Assembly: GCF_902459555.1 (NCBI RefSeq)
Contig: NZ_CABPSM010000009.1
Coordinates: 62,001-126,000 of the forward strand
Direction of reading: 5' to 3'
DNA length: 64,000 bases
Source: Pandoraea horticolens
GTDB taxonomy: Bacteria; Pseudomonadota; Gammaproteobacteria; Burkholderiales; Burkholderiaceae
Shown here: piece after piece, positions 8,652 to 17,973 of the stretch
How the letters are laid out: the number at the start of each line of letters is the position of its first letter
Position numbering within the stretch: position 1 is the stretch's first letter
Translations under genes and position numbers: made by a program
Notes under the pieces: model-generated
What the model saw: the letters and a program-made list of their open reading frames with translations, nothing else
Database searches by the model: none
Told to the model about the DNA's origin: nothing

Positions 8652-9527
8652 ATGCGACATCTACTGATTACAGCGACCGTGCTGCTTTGCCCGGTGATAT
8701 CGGCTCAGGCACAGGTTCAGGTCGGCGTGAGCATCACATCGCCCGGTGTCAGCATCGGCATCGATTTGCCCGCCTATCCGGCGCTGGTACAAGTGCCCGA
8801 CTATCCGGTCTATTACGCGCCACAACTGGATTCCAATTACTTCTTCTACGAGGGCCAGTACTGGGTGTATCAAGGCGACAACTGGTACACCAGCGCCTGG
8901 TACAACGGGCCATGGCAGATGGTATTGCCTACGGCCGTGCCCGTGTTCATCTTGCGCATTCCAGTACGCTACTACCGACGCCCGCCCGACTATTTCAATG
9001 GTTGGGCAGGCGATGCGCCACCCCGCTGGAGACAGCGTTGGGGGCCGCAATGGGAAGCACAGCGCCGCGGGTGGGACCAGTGGAATCGTCGTGATGCGCC
9101 GCGCCCGGCGCCGTTGCCGATGTATCAGCAGCAATACTACGGCGCCCGATATCCGCACTCGGTTGCGCAGCAGAATGCGCTGCGTGCCCAAAACTACGGG
9201 GATCCGTCGCGCACGGGCCAGAGTCCCGGTCCCGGGGGGGCCCATAACGGCCGCGCCGCGCCTCAGGCACCGCGCGAGCCGAGAGCGAACGGGCAGCCGT
9301 CGGAGCATATGCAATGGGACCAACAGGATCCGCAGGGGCATCAACGGATGCCGCAACCCGAACCGCAGCGACAATCCCAGATGGGTTTGCAGGTACCGCG
9401 CGGCGCGCCCCCCCAAGGGCAACGCAGCCAATCGGCGCCGGAGCCGCGCGGCCGGGAGGACCGGGGAGGACAGCAAGGGGGAGCAGAGGAGGGACGAGAC
9501 GTTGGGCGAGGCGATTCGCGACGTTGA
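8652..9527 (+). CDS. Exported protein with Tyr/Trp-rich N-domain and Pro/Gln/Arg-rich tail
   Basis: A 291-residue protein with a signal peptide (cleavage near 'SAQAQ'). It has a conserved-looking domain of about 110 residues rich in Tyr/Trp ('DYPVYYAPQLDSNYFFYEG', 'YWVYQGDNWYTS', 'NGPWQ') and a long disordered tail rich in Pro, Gln, Arg and Gly. The N-domain resembles small Burkholderiales exported proteins that carry Y-x-W-x-G-x-W units. ATG at 8652 is chosen for the GGAGG 5 bases upstream; an upstream GTG at 8628 would add eight residues. The role is unknown; it is likely periplasmic or outer-membrane associated. Confidence 0.65.
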   Translation: MRHLLITATVLLCPVISAQAQVQVGVSITSPGVSIGIDLPAYPALVQVPDYPVYYAPQLDSNYFFYEGQYWVYQGDNWYTSAWYNGPWQMVLPTAVPVFILRIPVRYYRRPPDYFNGWAGDAPPRWRQRWGPQWEAQRRGWDQWNRRDAPRPAPLPMYQQQYYGARYPHSVAQQNALRAQNYGDPSRTGQSPGPGGAHNGRAAPQAPREPRANGQPSEHMQWDQQDPQGHQRMPQPEPQRQSQMGLQVPRGAPPQGQRSQSAPEPRGREDRGGQQGGAEEGRDVGRGDSRR

Positions 9528-9639
9528 ATCTGCCGCCTCGGATGGCTGTCATTCCAAGCCGGCCTCGCGCAAATGAAATGTCGTTCGACATATTTGTGCG
9601 AGGCCCGTATTACCGTTGCCCCAGGCGGGCACGGAGGCG

Positions 9640-10359
9640 TCAAATGGCCTGGATATCGGGAAGCAATCGATCGAACTCCCGCTTCACCACCCCATAGCAT
9701 TCACAAACGCGTTTTTCGAGGCCAGCTCTGTCCAGCACTTCGATATGCCCGTGGCTGTAGCGTATGAGTCCGGCGGTTTGAAGCTTCAACGCCGCTTCCG
9801 TAACGCCGGATCTGCGAACGCCCAACATGTTGGCAATGAGTTCCTGAGTCATCCGCAACTCGTTGGACGGCAGGCGATCAATGCTCAGCAGCAGCCATCG
9901 GCATAACTGCTGGTCGATCGAGTGGTGACGATTACATACTGCGGTTTGCGCCATTTGCGTGATCAATGCTTGTGTGTAGCGCAAAAGCAATCGCTGCGTC
10001 GGACCGGCGCGCTTGAACTCCTCTTTGAGCAGCCGGGCGCTCAGCCGATAGGCGTACCCGGCGCTTTGCACGATCGCTCGACTCGGCGTGGTTTCGCCGC
10101 CCATGAACAACGCAATGCCGACGACCCCTTCCTTGCCTACGATCGCAATCTCGGCAGAGGACCCATCTTCCATGACGTACAGCAGAGAGACGATGGCGGT
10201 CGTAGGGAAATACACGTGATCCAGACGGTCGCCGGATTCATAAATGACTTTGCCGAGCGGCATCTCGATCAAAACCAACTCCGGTGCGATTCGTCCCCAC
10301 TCGGCATCCGGCAAGACGGACAGCAGATGGTTGGCGCTTTTGTTCGGTTGCGCAAGCAT
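9640..10359 (-). CDS. Crp/Fnr family transcriptional regulator (no N-terminal Cys cluster)
   Basis: A 239-residue protein with an N-terminal cyclic-nucleotide-binding-like beta-barrel ('GKVIYESGDRLDHVYFP', 'GKEGVVGIALFMGG') and a C-terminal winged helix ('MTQELIANMLGVRRSGVTEAA'). The FNR four-cysteine cluster is absent, and the recognition helix 'RRSGVTEA' lacks E--SR, so it should not bind FNR boxes. It therefore probably senses something other than oxygen through an Fe-S cluster. Start at 10359 is chosen because AGGGG precedes that ATG at a proper distance; in-frame extensions upstream lack one. Confidence 0.85.
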   Translation of the reverse strand: MLAQPNKSANHLLSVLPDAEWGRIAPELVLIEMPLGKVIYESGDRLDHVYFPTTAIVSLLYVMEDGSSAEIAIVGKEGVVGIALFMGGETTPSRAIVQSAGYAYRLSARLLKEEFKRAGPTQRLLLRYTQALITQMAQTAVCNRHHSIDQQLCRWLLLSIDRLPSNELRMTQELIANMLGVRRSGVTEAALKLQTAGLIRYSHGHIEVLDRAGLEKRVCECYGVVKREFDRLLPDIQAI

Positions 10360-10628
10360 GTATTTCCCCTTCATGCCCTGAAACTGGACACGTGCGCGTC
10401 TGATTCGCTGCGCAATGAATACACTGAGTGAATCGATGGCGCGACCATCATTGAACGAGACTGCCGCGTGGCAGGGCTCCCCGGCGGGTTGCTCCGAGCC
10501 GTTGACGTGCATCGGCTTTCGTCTAGATTTTTGGTCGCCACCCTGGAATTGTCAATCATGTGTCGCCCGATGATAATCGGCAATTGGCTCACACGGGGAA
10601 GTATCACGAGATTCGTGGCGCTTGGCCG

Positions 10629-10688
10629 TCAAGACGATCGCCCGCCTTCTTTTTCCCAAACGCGAACTGCCGCTTGATATATGTCGCG
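10629..10688 (-). pseudogene. 3' remnant of a small gene, copy of the gene end at 59611-59802
   Basis: Directly after the permease stop, the minus strand continues R-D-I-Y-Q-A-A-V-R-V-W-E-K-E-G-G-R-S-S-stop. This matches, at protein and DNA level, the C-terminal part 'RDLYQAAVRVWEEEGGRSS' of the 63-residue protein encoded near 59611. Only the tail is present here, with no start codon, so it is a remnant left by a rearrangement or duplication that abuts the permease end. Confidence 0.7.
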
Positions 10689-12058
10689 CTATCCCGCTCG
10701 CATGGACCAGATACGTTTGCGGTTCAGTAGCAGCGGAATGGCGCCGATGACAATGCCGCCCATACCAACGATATTGGTGACCCAATCAAAGGTCGGGACG
10801 CTGTATAGCGCGATGAAGAAAAGGAAAATGCCGCTGACCGCCGGCCATATGACATGCGTCACGGCAAGCCACGCCCCCTGCGTCAGTACCTTGCGGTAGT
10901 ACCAGCCGCAGGCGAGGCCGGTCAGTCCGAGATAGAAGCAGATCTGGAAGCCGATGGCGGTAATCGAATCCTGCAGGATGACGTTGATGGTCGGCAGATA
11001 GGACGACATCAGCAACAGCGCGAGTCCGGCGATCCAGATGAAAAGAATGGCGATGTGCGGCGTTCGCCAATGTGGATGCAGGCGCGCATAACGTTCGTGG
11101 AGGGCGCCGTCTCGGCTCTTGGCAAAAAGCGTTCTCGTGAACTGCAGCATCTGCGTCTCGACCGTCCCTACCGTGCTCAGCAACACCGCAATGATCGCCA
11201 CGTACCCCCAGGTCGGCCCTAACAGCTTTTCTGCAATGGCGAAGATGACATTCGTGTTGTAGTGCTGGATCTCGGCATCCGACAGCCCAAGCAGCGTAAT
11301 GACAATGAAGATGAGGAAAAACGCCATCAGGAACACCATCGACCAGAATGCAGCTCGACCGGGACGCGGTTGGAGTCCCGCGTTTCCTCGCTGAGGTTCA
11401 GCGTCACGTCCCAGCCGTAAAAGAAGAAGATCGCCACCAACGCCCCATTGGCGAACAGCTTCGGTGTGAAAGTAAAGGGCCAGAACCAGGCCCACGAGAA
11501 CGGGTGTTGCGGCGCGCGCGGGAAGACGAAGAAACTCGCGACGACGATCACGAGCAGGATGACGCCTTCAATGATCGTCATCAGTACCTGAGCGTAGCTG
11601 GTGAGCTTGATCCCCTTGATGACCACCGCACTGACAACCGTGAGCCACGCCGCCGCGATCAGTGTCACGTAGTGCACGTTATTCATCATGGGACGATTAA
11701 AGATGAGCAACGTGGCATTCGCCGCCGGAATCATGGCCGATACCATGAATACACAGCACAGCACCAAAAGTGCCCAGCCGGCAAAGAAGCCGAGCGAGCG
11801 CCCGAACACCATGCTCACCCACGAATAAGAGGTGCCGGCACTCGCCAGCGCCCGGTTCATGTTGATGAACGCGTAAGCGATGCCAAACATGATGAGCCCG
11901 CACACCAGAATGCTCGCCGGCGACAGCGTCCCGGCCCTCCCGATAATGGTGGACGTCGTGGCCTCGACGCTATAGGCGGGCGCCGTGCCGGCGATGCCCA
12001 TGATGACCGACTCGACGATGCCCAGCGAATCGGCATTGAGCTTGGCGGGTTGGTCCAT
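10689..12058 (-). pseudogene. APC-family amino-acid permease, broken by a frameshift
   Basis: Two overlapping frames together give a roughly 455-residue APC permease. The first (from ATG at 12058) runs from 'MDQPAKLNADSLGIVESVIMG' through six or so membrane segments to 'LSEETRDSNRVP'. The family then expects 'GRAAFWSM...', which is found only in the next frame and continues to the C-terminus at 10689. A one-base loss in a short C run at about 11363-11370 explains the switch. Either the gene is inactive or there is an assembly/sequencing error at this homopolymer. Family role: proton-coupled uptake of amino acids or polyamines. Confidence 0.8.
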
Positions 12059-12239
12059 GGGCGCGACTCGTGGTTGACGATCGATGGATCGACTTTTACT
12101 CCGTCACGGCGCGGGATTCAACAATTAGTTGGAGACGGCTGCCCAGGGCAAATATGGCAGTTGGCGGATGCTATTCCCCCTGCGTCCGGATGAGGCATCG
12201 GGGTGCCTGGGCAAACGCCGCATCGCGGTCGGCGTCCAA

Positions 12240-12539
12240 CTAGTCGTCCCGACACGGTGGGTACTCCATTCCCCAGCGGAAATGTCCACTGCGCAGTAAA
12301 ACCGGCGCCCCCTGGCAAAGCGCCAGATACCGCCCAGTCATCTTTTCGATGGCCGCCCGATTCGCTCTGAATGCCGTCATCAGATCGTCTGCATTGCACG
12401 ATTTCGCACCGAAATGGTCTTCCAACGCTTCCGCTGAGATAGCACATACAATCCGCTTCTGATCGCAATCGACAGTGAACTCGATCGTCATGTCGTCGCC
12501 GTTATAGGCTGGCGCGATGTGTGGAAACTCGATCTTCAT
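12240..12539 (-). CDS. DUF1488 family protein
   Basis: A 99-residue protein beginning MKIEFPHIAPAYNGDDMTIEF and containing 'VCAISAEALEDHFGAKS' and 'AFRANRAAIEKM', the typical DUF1488 core. The function is unknown; the family is common in Burkholderiales stress loci. The ATG lies one base after the stop of the metallo-beta-lactamase gene, so the two are co-transcribed and probably translationally coupled. Confidence 0.82.
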   Translation of the reverse strand: MKIEFPHIAPAYNGDDMTIEFTVDCDQKRIVCAISAEALEDHFGAKSCNADDLMTAFRANRAAIEKMTGRYLALCQGAPVLLRSGHFRWGMEYPPCRDD

Positions 12540-12540
12540 G

Positions 12541-13986
12541 TTACGGCTCCACGAATGTGTTACCCCAACGCGAGACGCCGCTTACCTCTTCAGACGCAAC
12601 CGGACGCCTGCCTTCCCGACCCGCCTCGGTGTCCAGGCGAGCTTCCTCCATAAACTCCACGACGTGACATGGCCACCCGAACCGCTCGGCGATGCGCCTG
12701 CGCAAACTGTCGGCGGCGGCAGGCTCGCCATGATTGAGGAAGACATGGCGAACTGGCTTCTGGAACCTGGATAGCCACGCCAGTGTTTCGTCGTAATCGG
12801 TATGTGCCGACAACGTGTCGAGTTGAACAACTTCGGCATTGATGTGGACATATTCGCCGAAGATTTTCACTTCGCTGCCGCCATTGACCATGGTCGATCC
12901 GCGGGTGCCTAGGGCTTGAAAACCGGTAAACAGCACCGTATTGCGCCAATTGCCGGCCAACGCTCTGAGATGATGCAGGACACGGCCGCCGGTGGCCATG
13001 CCGCTACCGGCAATCACGATGAAAGGCATCGAGCGAGTGTCCAGCCATTTGGATTCCTCGACACTCGTGACGAACGTGGCCGCGCCGCACATCTCGGCGC
13101 ATTCGGCACGGTTCAGACGGTGATCTTTGAGGTGCGCCGAATAGGCGTTCGTGACGTTGATCGCCATGGGACTGTCCAGATACACCGGAACGTCCGGAAT
13201 GTCTCCTGCCGACTTCAGGCGTGCAATCCAGTAAAGGAGGCTTTGCACACGCCCCACGGCAAATGCGGGGACGATTACGGCACCGCCGCGCGTGAACGTG
13301 CGATTCAGAATCTCCGCCAACTGAGCGCCAGGGTCCGTCCTGTCATGCAGACGATCCCCATATGTCGACTCCAGCACCAGGAAATCGGGCGTTTCGGGTA
13401 TCGCGGGTGGCAGCATGATTGGATCGTCCCGGCGCCCGAGGTCCCCGGAGAACAGAATTTTCACGCCGCAAACCACGAACTGCGCCATCGCGGCGCCGAG
13501 AATATGACCTGCGTGCAAGAACGTCACCTTTAGCTCGGGGGCGATGGCGAGCGGGGTGTCGAAAGGCTGCGGCTTCAGTAAGGCAATGGCGCGATGGGCA
13601 TCCTCCGTCGTGAATAACGGAAGCGCGGGTCGATGCTTCGATTTTCCGTGGCGATTGAGATAATCCGCCTGTTCTTCTTCCAGCCGGGCACTGTCGAGCA
13701 ACAGGATTTCGCACAGATCTCGGGTCGCCGACGTGCAGTAGACGGGGCCCTTGAATCCGTAGCGGACCAGCACGGGCAAGTAGCCGCTGTGATCGATATG
13801 GGCGTGCGTGAGAACAACGGCATCGAGCCGGCTAACGTCGAAGGCTGGCGGCGCCCAGTTTCGCGCCCGAAGGTTCTTGATCCCTTGATATGCACCACAA
13901 TCGATCAATACCTGCCTGCCGTCTGCCGATAGCAGGGTCTTGGAGCCGGTGACCGTGCCGGCCGCCCCCAGAAAGCTCAATTGCAT
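12541..13986 (-). CDS. Metallo-beta-lactamase / beta-CASP RNase-like exonuclease
   Basis: A 481-residue protein with the MBL zinc motif HAHIDH at residues 61-66, further metal ligands ('HAGHILGAA', 'FSGDLGRRDDPIM'), a beta-CASP domain and the C-terminal 'LSAHTDYDETL' and 'FLNHGEPAAADSLRRRI' (RMMBL region). This is the architecture of RNA-processing exonucleases (CPSF73/RNase J/TTHA0252 type). Homologues are present in the B. cenocepacia lxa locus as I remember it. The upstream gap, shared with the divergent USP gene, contains an FNR-type palindrome. Confidence 0.88.
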   Translation of the reverse strand: MQLSFLGAAGTVTGSKTLLSADGRQVLIDCGAYQGIKNLRARNWAPPAFDVSRLDAVVLTHAHIDHSGYLPVLVRYGFKGPVYCTSATRDLCEILLLDSARLEEEQADYLNRHGKSKHRPALPLFTTEDAHRAIALLKPQPFDTPLAIAPELKVTFLHAGHILGAAMAQFVVCGVKILFSGDLGRRDDPIMLPPAIPETPDFLVLESTYGDRLHDRTDPGAQLAEILNRTFTRGGAVIVPAFAVGRVQSLLYWIARLKSAGDIPDVPVYLDSPMAINVTNAYSAHLKDHRLNRAECAEMCGAATFVTSVEESKWLDTRSMPFIVIAGSGMATGGRVLHHLRALAGNWRNTVLFTGFQALGTRGSTMVNGGSEVKIFGEYVHINAEVVQLDTLSAHTDYDETLAWLSRFQKPVRHVFLNHGEPAAADSLRRRIAERFGWPCHVVEFMEEARLDTEAGREGRRPVASEEVSGVSRWGNTFVEP

Positions 13987-14084
13987 GGACGTACCTCGCG
14001 CGAATGTCGGGCGGTGACATGACCCCCCGGTATTGTCAGCATAGCTATCTCTCCCGGTATCGCGCGCCTGTGAAGTTCGGGACG

Positions 14085-14098
14085 TTGATGTGTGTCAA
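14085..14098. promoter_or_regulatory. FNR-type box between the MBL and USP genes
   Basis: TTGATGTGTGTCAA matches TTGAT-N4-ATCAA at 9 of 10 positions. It lies in the divergent gap, 147 bp from the USP start and about 100 bp from the MBL start. A TATACC at 14138 could serve the plus strand (centre about -58 from its start point), though the phase is not ideal. Confidence 0.6.
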
Positions 14099-14244
14099 GG
14101 ACCATGCTCGTGTCAACCCACGCCCGGCCGCGCTGCATATACCGTTGAGTTGCGGCGACAACCGTCGGATGACCGTCGCGCATTGGGAAGCCACCGGCCG
14201 ATACGTCGTCATCCGATTCGCTAACTACATTGAGGACGACAAAA

Positions 14245-14751
14245 ATGCCCCATCGAATCCTTCTTGCCATGGACGGCAGTGAGACGTCATGGCACGCATT
14301 GCGCGAAGCCATCCGCTTCGCCATGCCCGACGATGTTGTCAGGGCGATAAGCGTTATCGATGACCCATTCGCCCACTACCAGTCCGCGTTTGCGTCGCAC
14401 ATCGATCTCGAGGCGGTCAGGGAAGGCCTGATTGCCGAGACGCAGCTCACATTGGCCGATGCCTACAAAAAGCTTCATGATGAAGGCCTGCAGGCCGACA
14501 CTCGCTCCATCGATTTGCGCGCCTGGGGCGGAACGATTGCGGATGCCATCGTCAGGGAGGCGGAACGGTGGCATGCCGATCTGTTGATTCTCGGCACGCA
14601 TGGGCGTCGGGGCATCCGGCGTCTGATGATCGGTAGCGTCGCAGAACAGGTACTTCGGCAGGCGCATCGCCCGGTCATGCTGGTGACCTGCCCATCGGCC
14701 GCATCGTCACAAAGCGCCTCCGCGATGTCTGCGGAGAGCACAAAGGGGTGA
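14245..14751 (+). CDS. Universal stress protein (ATP-binding type)
   Basis: A 168-residue single UspA domain beginning MPHRILLAMDGSETSWHALR. It ends with the ATP-binding signature G-x2-G-x9-G-S ('GTHGRRGIRRLMIGS'), so it should be of the nucleotide-binding class. A Ser/Ala-rich tail follows. ATG at 14245 follows GAGGA by 8 bases; an upstream TTG is also in frame. It lies 4 bp before a second USP gene, and both are expected to respond to the FNR-type box upstream. Confidence 0.9.
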   Translation: MPHRILLAMDGSETSWHALREAIRFAMPDDVVRAISVIDDPFAHYQSAFASHIDLEAVREGLIAETQLTLADAYKKLHDEGLQADTRSIDLRAWGGTIADAIVREAERWHADLLILGTHGRRGIRRLMIGSVAEQVLRQAHRPVMLVTCPSAASSQSASAMSAESTKG

Positions 14752-14755
14752 AATC

Positions 14756-15223
14756 ATGTTCGAGCGTATATTGGTCGCGATTGACGGTAGCCCCACGGCA
14801 GACGAGGCATTCGACTATGCGTTGGCACTTGCCGCCGCACGCAAAGCCCGGCTGCATGTCTTGTTCGTCGTCGATATTCCCGTCGCCTACGTGGCCGACG
14901 CCGACCCGTTCCCCTTCATTGAAGCGATGCGGCTGCAAGGAGAGAGCATTCGCAAACTGGCCGGCGAGCGCCTTAAAAGGGCCGGCGTCGAGGGCGACGT
15001 GGAGATTCGGGAACTCTTGCCGCTTGGGGGAGATGTTCCGCATCAGATCAACCTTGCCGCCGAAGAATGGCATGCCGACGTTATCGTGATCGGCACGCAC
15101 GGGCGGCGGGGCATAAGACGTCTGGCATTGGGCAGCGTGGCGGAAAACTGTGTCAGACAGGCAACGCGCTCCGTGATCCTCATCCCGGGCGCAAAGACCC
15201 AAGCGAACGACGAGGTACTTTAG
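14756..15223 (+). CDS. Universal stress protein (ATP-binding type)
   Basis: A 155-residue UspA-domain protein starting MFERILVAIDGSPTADEAFD. The ATP motif 'GTHGRRGIRRLALGS' is intact. It is similar to the preceding gene, from which it probably arose by tandem duplication, and is separated from it by 4 bp. USPs act in the cytoplasm as small ATP-binding stress regulators; no enzymatic role is assured. Confidence 0.9.
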   Translation: MFERILVAIDGSPTADEAFDYALALAAARKARLHVLFVVDIPVAYVADADPFPFIEAMRLQGESIRKLAGERLKRAGVEGDVEIRELLPLGGDVPHQINLAAEEWHADVIVIGTHGRRGIRRLALGSVAENCVRQATRSVILIPGAKTQANDEVL

Positions 15224-15375
15224 CGCGTCAACAACCGTGGCCTGGTGCAAGCCGGGTGATGGCATATCGTGCGCCCGTGCGTGTAGAATCGTCGGCGCGT
15301 TTGTGCGGCTTCAGGCAAACGCGTATTTCAGGAATGCAATACTCCAGAATAACGTTACGACACAAAGGCAGGCGC

Positions 15376-16020
15376 ATGACTCGCATCATTGTTGCGGACG
15401 ATCACACACTGGTTCGCGCCGGGTTGCAGCGTATCCTCGCCAGCAGTGACGATCTCGAGATCGTGGGCGAGGCCTCGAATGGGGCCGAAGCCATTGCGCT
15501 GCTTCAGGCGGCGCCGTGCGATGTGCTGCTGCTGGATTTGTCCATGCCGGGACGCAGCGGCGTCGACCTCATTGCCCAGATCAAGGCGCTGTTTCCTCGC
15601 TTGGCCATTCTCGTGCTCACCATGCACGGCGAAGAGCAGTATGCCGTGAGAGCGCTGAAGGCTGGCGCGGCCGGGTACCTGACCAAGGAAAGTGCGCCGG
15701 CAGAGCTGGTGAGCGCCGTCAGGAAGGTCGACAACGGTGGCGTCTACCTGAGCCCAACCATGGCTGAGCGGATTGCGAAAGACCTTGCGACAGCCGTGGC
15801 GGACGGCCCGAGTTTTCGACAGCTGTCGGACCGTGAATTCGACGTATTCATGATGCTCGCCCGAGGACTGACGCTGAACGATATCGCGAGCGATTTATGC
15901 GTGAGCGTCAAGACCGTCAGCACCTATAAGGCTCGCGTTCTCCAGAAGCTCCAACTCAAGACTCAAACCGAATTGGTGCATTACGCGATCCGGCATGATT
16001 TGTTGCGCGATAGTCTCTAG
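15376..16020 (+). CDS. NarL/FixJ-family response regulator
   Basis: A 214-residue protein with a receiver domain (acidic pair DD at residues 8-9, phospho-acceptor Asp54 in 'LLLDLSMPG', conserved Thr and Lys in 'VLTMHGEEQY' and 'GYLTKESA') and a C-terminal LuxR-type helix-turn-helix ('LSDREFDVFMMLARGLTLNDIASDL...SVKTVSTYKARVLQKL'). The kinase at 17974-19959 is a plausible partner. The ATG at 15376 is preceded by AGG; longer in-frame extensions are noise from the USP gene. It closely resembles the second regulator at 34736. Confidence 0.9.
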   Translation: MTRIIVADDHTLVRAGLQRILASSDDLEIVGEASNGAEAIALLQAAPCDVLLLDLSMPGRSGVDLIAQIKALFPRLAILVLTMHGEEQYAVRALKAGAAGYLTKESAPAELVSAVRKVDNGGVYLSPTMAERIAKDLATAVADGPSFRQLSDREFDVFMMLARGLTLNDIASDLCVSVKTVSTYKARVLQKLQLKTQTELVHYAIRHDLLRDSL

Positions 16021-16030
16021 CCCGTGGATT

Positions 16031-16048
16031 TGTAGGCCGCGGCCTACA
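16031..16048. repeat. Perfect 18-bp palindrome
   Basis: TGTAGGCCGCGGCCTACA reads the same on both strands and lies 10 bp after the response-regulator stop and 110 bp before the FNR gene. It could be a terminator stem without a T run or an operator for a dimeric regulator such as the adjacent NarL-type protein. Confidence 0.7.
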
Positions 16049-16158
16049 CGCCGCCATATCGGCTGACAAAATATCGCGCAGGTCACTGATTTCCTTTTCG
16101 GCGTTCGTCTTCGATACTGGAGACGTCCAATCAAGACGCTGATCCGCCGGAGGTCACC

Positions 16159-16947
16159 ATGTACATCCCACTTCGCGAATATCAAACTGGCCCTGTGTCG
16201 GATGCGCAGCCCATCCACGTGCATCGGGCTTTCGACGAACCCGCAGGCGCAATCCCCCGATGCAGCACCTGCCTACTGCGCCAGTTCTGTCTGGCCGAGG
16301 GACTGTCCGACGAATCGGCGCGCCGTCTGGATGGCGTTACCCGCGTGCGCCGGACCATCCGCCGGGGGGAGGTGCTGTTTCGTCCCGGCGATGTGCTGGA
16401 GCACATATACGCTGTGCGTGCAGGTTCCTTCAAAACGGTTATTACGCATCCGGACGGCAAGGAGCAGGTCACCGGATACATGTTGGGCGGCGAGATTCTG
16501 GGGCTGAGCGCGATTGCGAACGGCAAGTACGTTTCGGAAGCGGTCGCGCTTGAAGACAGTCAGGTTTGCGCAATCAGGTTCTCCGAGCTGGAAAGCGTCG
16601 CCGCACAGTTCCCTGTCGTGCTGCACCAGTTGCACCGCCTGATCGCCGCGGGCATCGTGCGGGAGCAGAACCAGTTGATGCGCTTGGGCATCGCACGCGG
16701 CGAAGCACGGCTGGCCGGCTTCCTGCTCGACGTGTCGGCGCGTCTGGCGGCGCGGGGTTATTCTCCAAACGCGTTCCTGCTGCGCATGACGCGAGAAGAG
16801 ATCGGCAGTTTTCTGGGCCTGCAATTGGAAACGGTCAGCCGAATGCTCTCTCGTATGCAGGCGCAGAATACGCTGCGCGTCAAGCAACGCGAGATCACCC
16901 TGATCGACACCAAGCGCCTGAGCGATTTGGCGAGCGCGGCCCAGTAA
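16159..16947 (+). CDS. fnr: FNR-type oxygen-sensing transcriptional regulator
   Basis: A 262-residue Crp/Fnr protein with Cys35-x2-Cys38-x5-Cys44 near the N-terminus and Cys137. The spacing, including the 93-residue step from the third to the fourth cysteine, is the same as in E. coli FNR (20, 23, 29, 122), so an oxygen-labile [4Fe-4S] cluster is strongly suggested. The recognition helix 'LETVSRMLSRMQ' has the E--SR contacts that read TTGAT half-sites, and such sites are scattered across this island. It is followed 26 bp later by an alcohol dehydrogenase gene. The ortholog may be called fnr, anr or fixK-like in related genomes. Confidence 0.93.
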   Translation: MYIPLREYQTGPVSDAQPIHVHRAFDEPAGAIPRCSTCLLRQFCLAEGLSDESARRLDGVTRVRRTIRRGEVLFRPGDVLEHIYAVRAGSFKTVITHPDGKEQVTGYMLGGEILGLSAIANGKYVSEAVALEDSQVCAIRFSELESVAAQFPVVLHQLHRLIAAGIVREQNQLMRLGIARGEARLAGFLLDVSARLAARGYSPNAFLLRMTREEIGSFLGLQLETVSRMLSRMQAQNTLRVKQREITLIDTKRLSDLASAAQ

Positions 16948-16973
16948 ACGCAACCGTTCCAGCGGAGATCCCC

Positions 16974-17966
16974 ATGCGGGCAATGCAGTTTTCACGCGCC
17001 GACGGCAGACTCCGGCTCGTGGACATCCCCGTGCCCACTCCGGGGCCGACGCAAGTCCTCATACGGGTGAACGTCTGCGGTGTTTGCCGTACCGACTTGC
17101 ATGTCGTCGACGGTGACCTTCCCGACGTTCCCGACGGCATCATCCCGGGCCATGAGATTGTCGGGACGGTCGAGGCGCTGGGGGCGGATGTCCGCGAACT
17201 CGCACTCGGCGATAGAGTCGGGGTGCCCTGGCTTGGCGCCACCTGCGGCTGCTGCCGGTTCTGCCTGAGCGAGCGCGAGAACCTATGTGCAGACGCGAAA
17301 TTTACCGGCTATACGCTCAACGGAGGTTATGCCGAATATGTGGTGGCGCAGGCGCGCTTCACTTTCCGGCTGCCCGAGAACTATGATGATGCGACCGCAG
17401 CCCCGCTATTGTGCGCGGGTCTGATTGGGTATCGTTCGTTGAGCATGGCGGGCGATGCCCGCAGGCTTGGGATCTATGGCTTCGGCGCGGCGGCCCATCT
17501 TATTGCACAGATCGCCCAGGCTCAAATGCGCGAGGTTTATGCCTTCACTCGGCCCGGCGATGAAGAGGGCATGGCGTTTGCGTTATCGCATGGTGCCTGC
17601 TGGGCAGGTCCGAGCGATGCGCCTGCACCGCAACCACTCGACGCCGCGATCATTTTTGCGCCGGTCGGCGACCTGGTGCCGCAAGCGCTCGCCGGAGTCG
17701 ATCGTGGCGGTGTCGTCGTATGCGCAGGTATTCATATGAGCGATATTCCGGCGTTCCCCTACCGGTTGATCTGGGGCGAACGTCAGATCAGGTCCGTCGC
17801 CAACCTCACGAGAGAAGACGGCCTGGCGTTTCTGTCGCTGGCCGAGAGAGTTCCGCTGCGCGTGGCGACCCACGCGTATCCTCTCGAGCGAGCCAATGCG
17901 GCACTCGACGACTTGCGCCGGGGCGCGTTCTCCGGTGCCGCCGTGCTGCGGATCAGGGCGTCCTGA
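16974..17966 (+). CDS. Zinc-dependent alcohol dehydrogenase
   Basis: A 330-residue medium-chain dehydrogenase: catalytic zinc ligands in 'CGVCRTDLHVVDG' and 'GHEIVG', four-Cys structural zinc site ('CGCCRFCLSERENLC'), and a nucleotide-binding segment 'LGIYGFGAAAHL' (a variant of GxGxxG). It probably reduces aldehydes or oxidises alcohols with NAD(P), a typical fermentative redox outlet at low oxygen. Start: ATG at 16974 with GGAG 8 bases upstream. Close behind fnr and probably co-transcribed. Confidence 0.88.
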   Translation: MRAMQFSRADGRLRLVDIPVPTPGPTQVLIRVNVCGVCRTDLHVVDGDLPDVPDGIIPGHEIVGTVEALGADVRELALGDRVGVPWLGATCGCCRFCLSERENLCADAKFTGYTLNGGYAEYVVAQARFTFRLPENYDDATAAPLLCAGLIGYRSLSMAGDARRLGIYGFGAAAHLIAQIAQAQMREVYAFTRPGDEEGMAFALSHGACWAGPSDAPAPQPLDAAIIFAPVGDLVPQALAGVDRGGVVVCAGIHMSDIPAFPYRLIWGERQIRSVANLTREDGLAFLSLAERVPLRVATHAYPLERANAALDDLRRGAFSGAAVLRIRAS

Positions 17967-17973
17967 CCAGCAG

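Noticed and set aside
12079-12098. Repeated GATCGA-like sequence upstream of the permease, considered as a regulator box
   Set aside because: It does not form a TTGA-N6-TCAA palindrome and is a common sequence in this G+C-rich genome.
12118-12468. 116-residue minus-strand frame overlapping the DUF1488 gene
   Set aside because: It is an alternative frame of the DUF1488 gene, which has the recognisable family sequence.
16031-16048. The 18-bp palindrome as an intrinsic terminator
   Set aside because: No T run follows on either strand, so I list it only as a palindrome.
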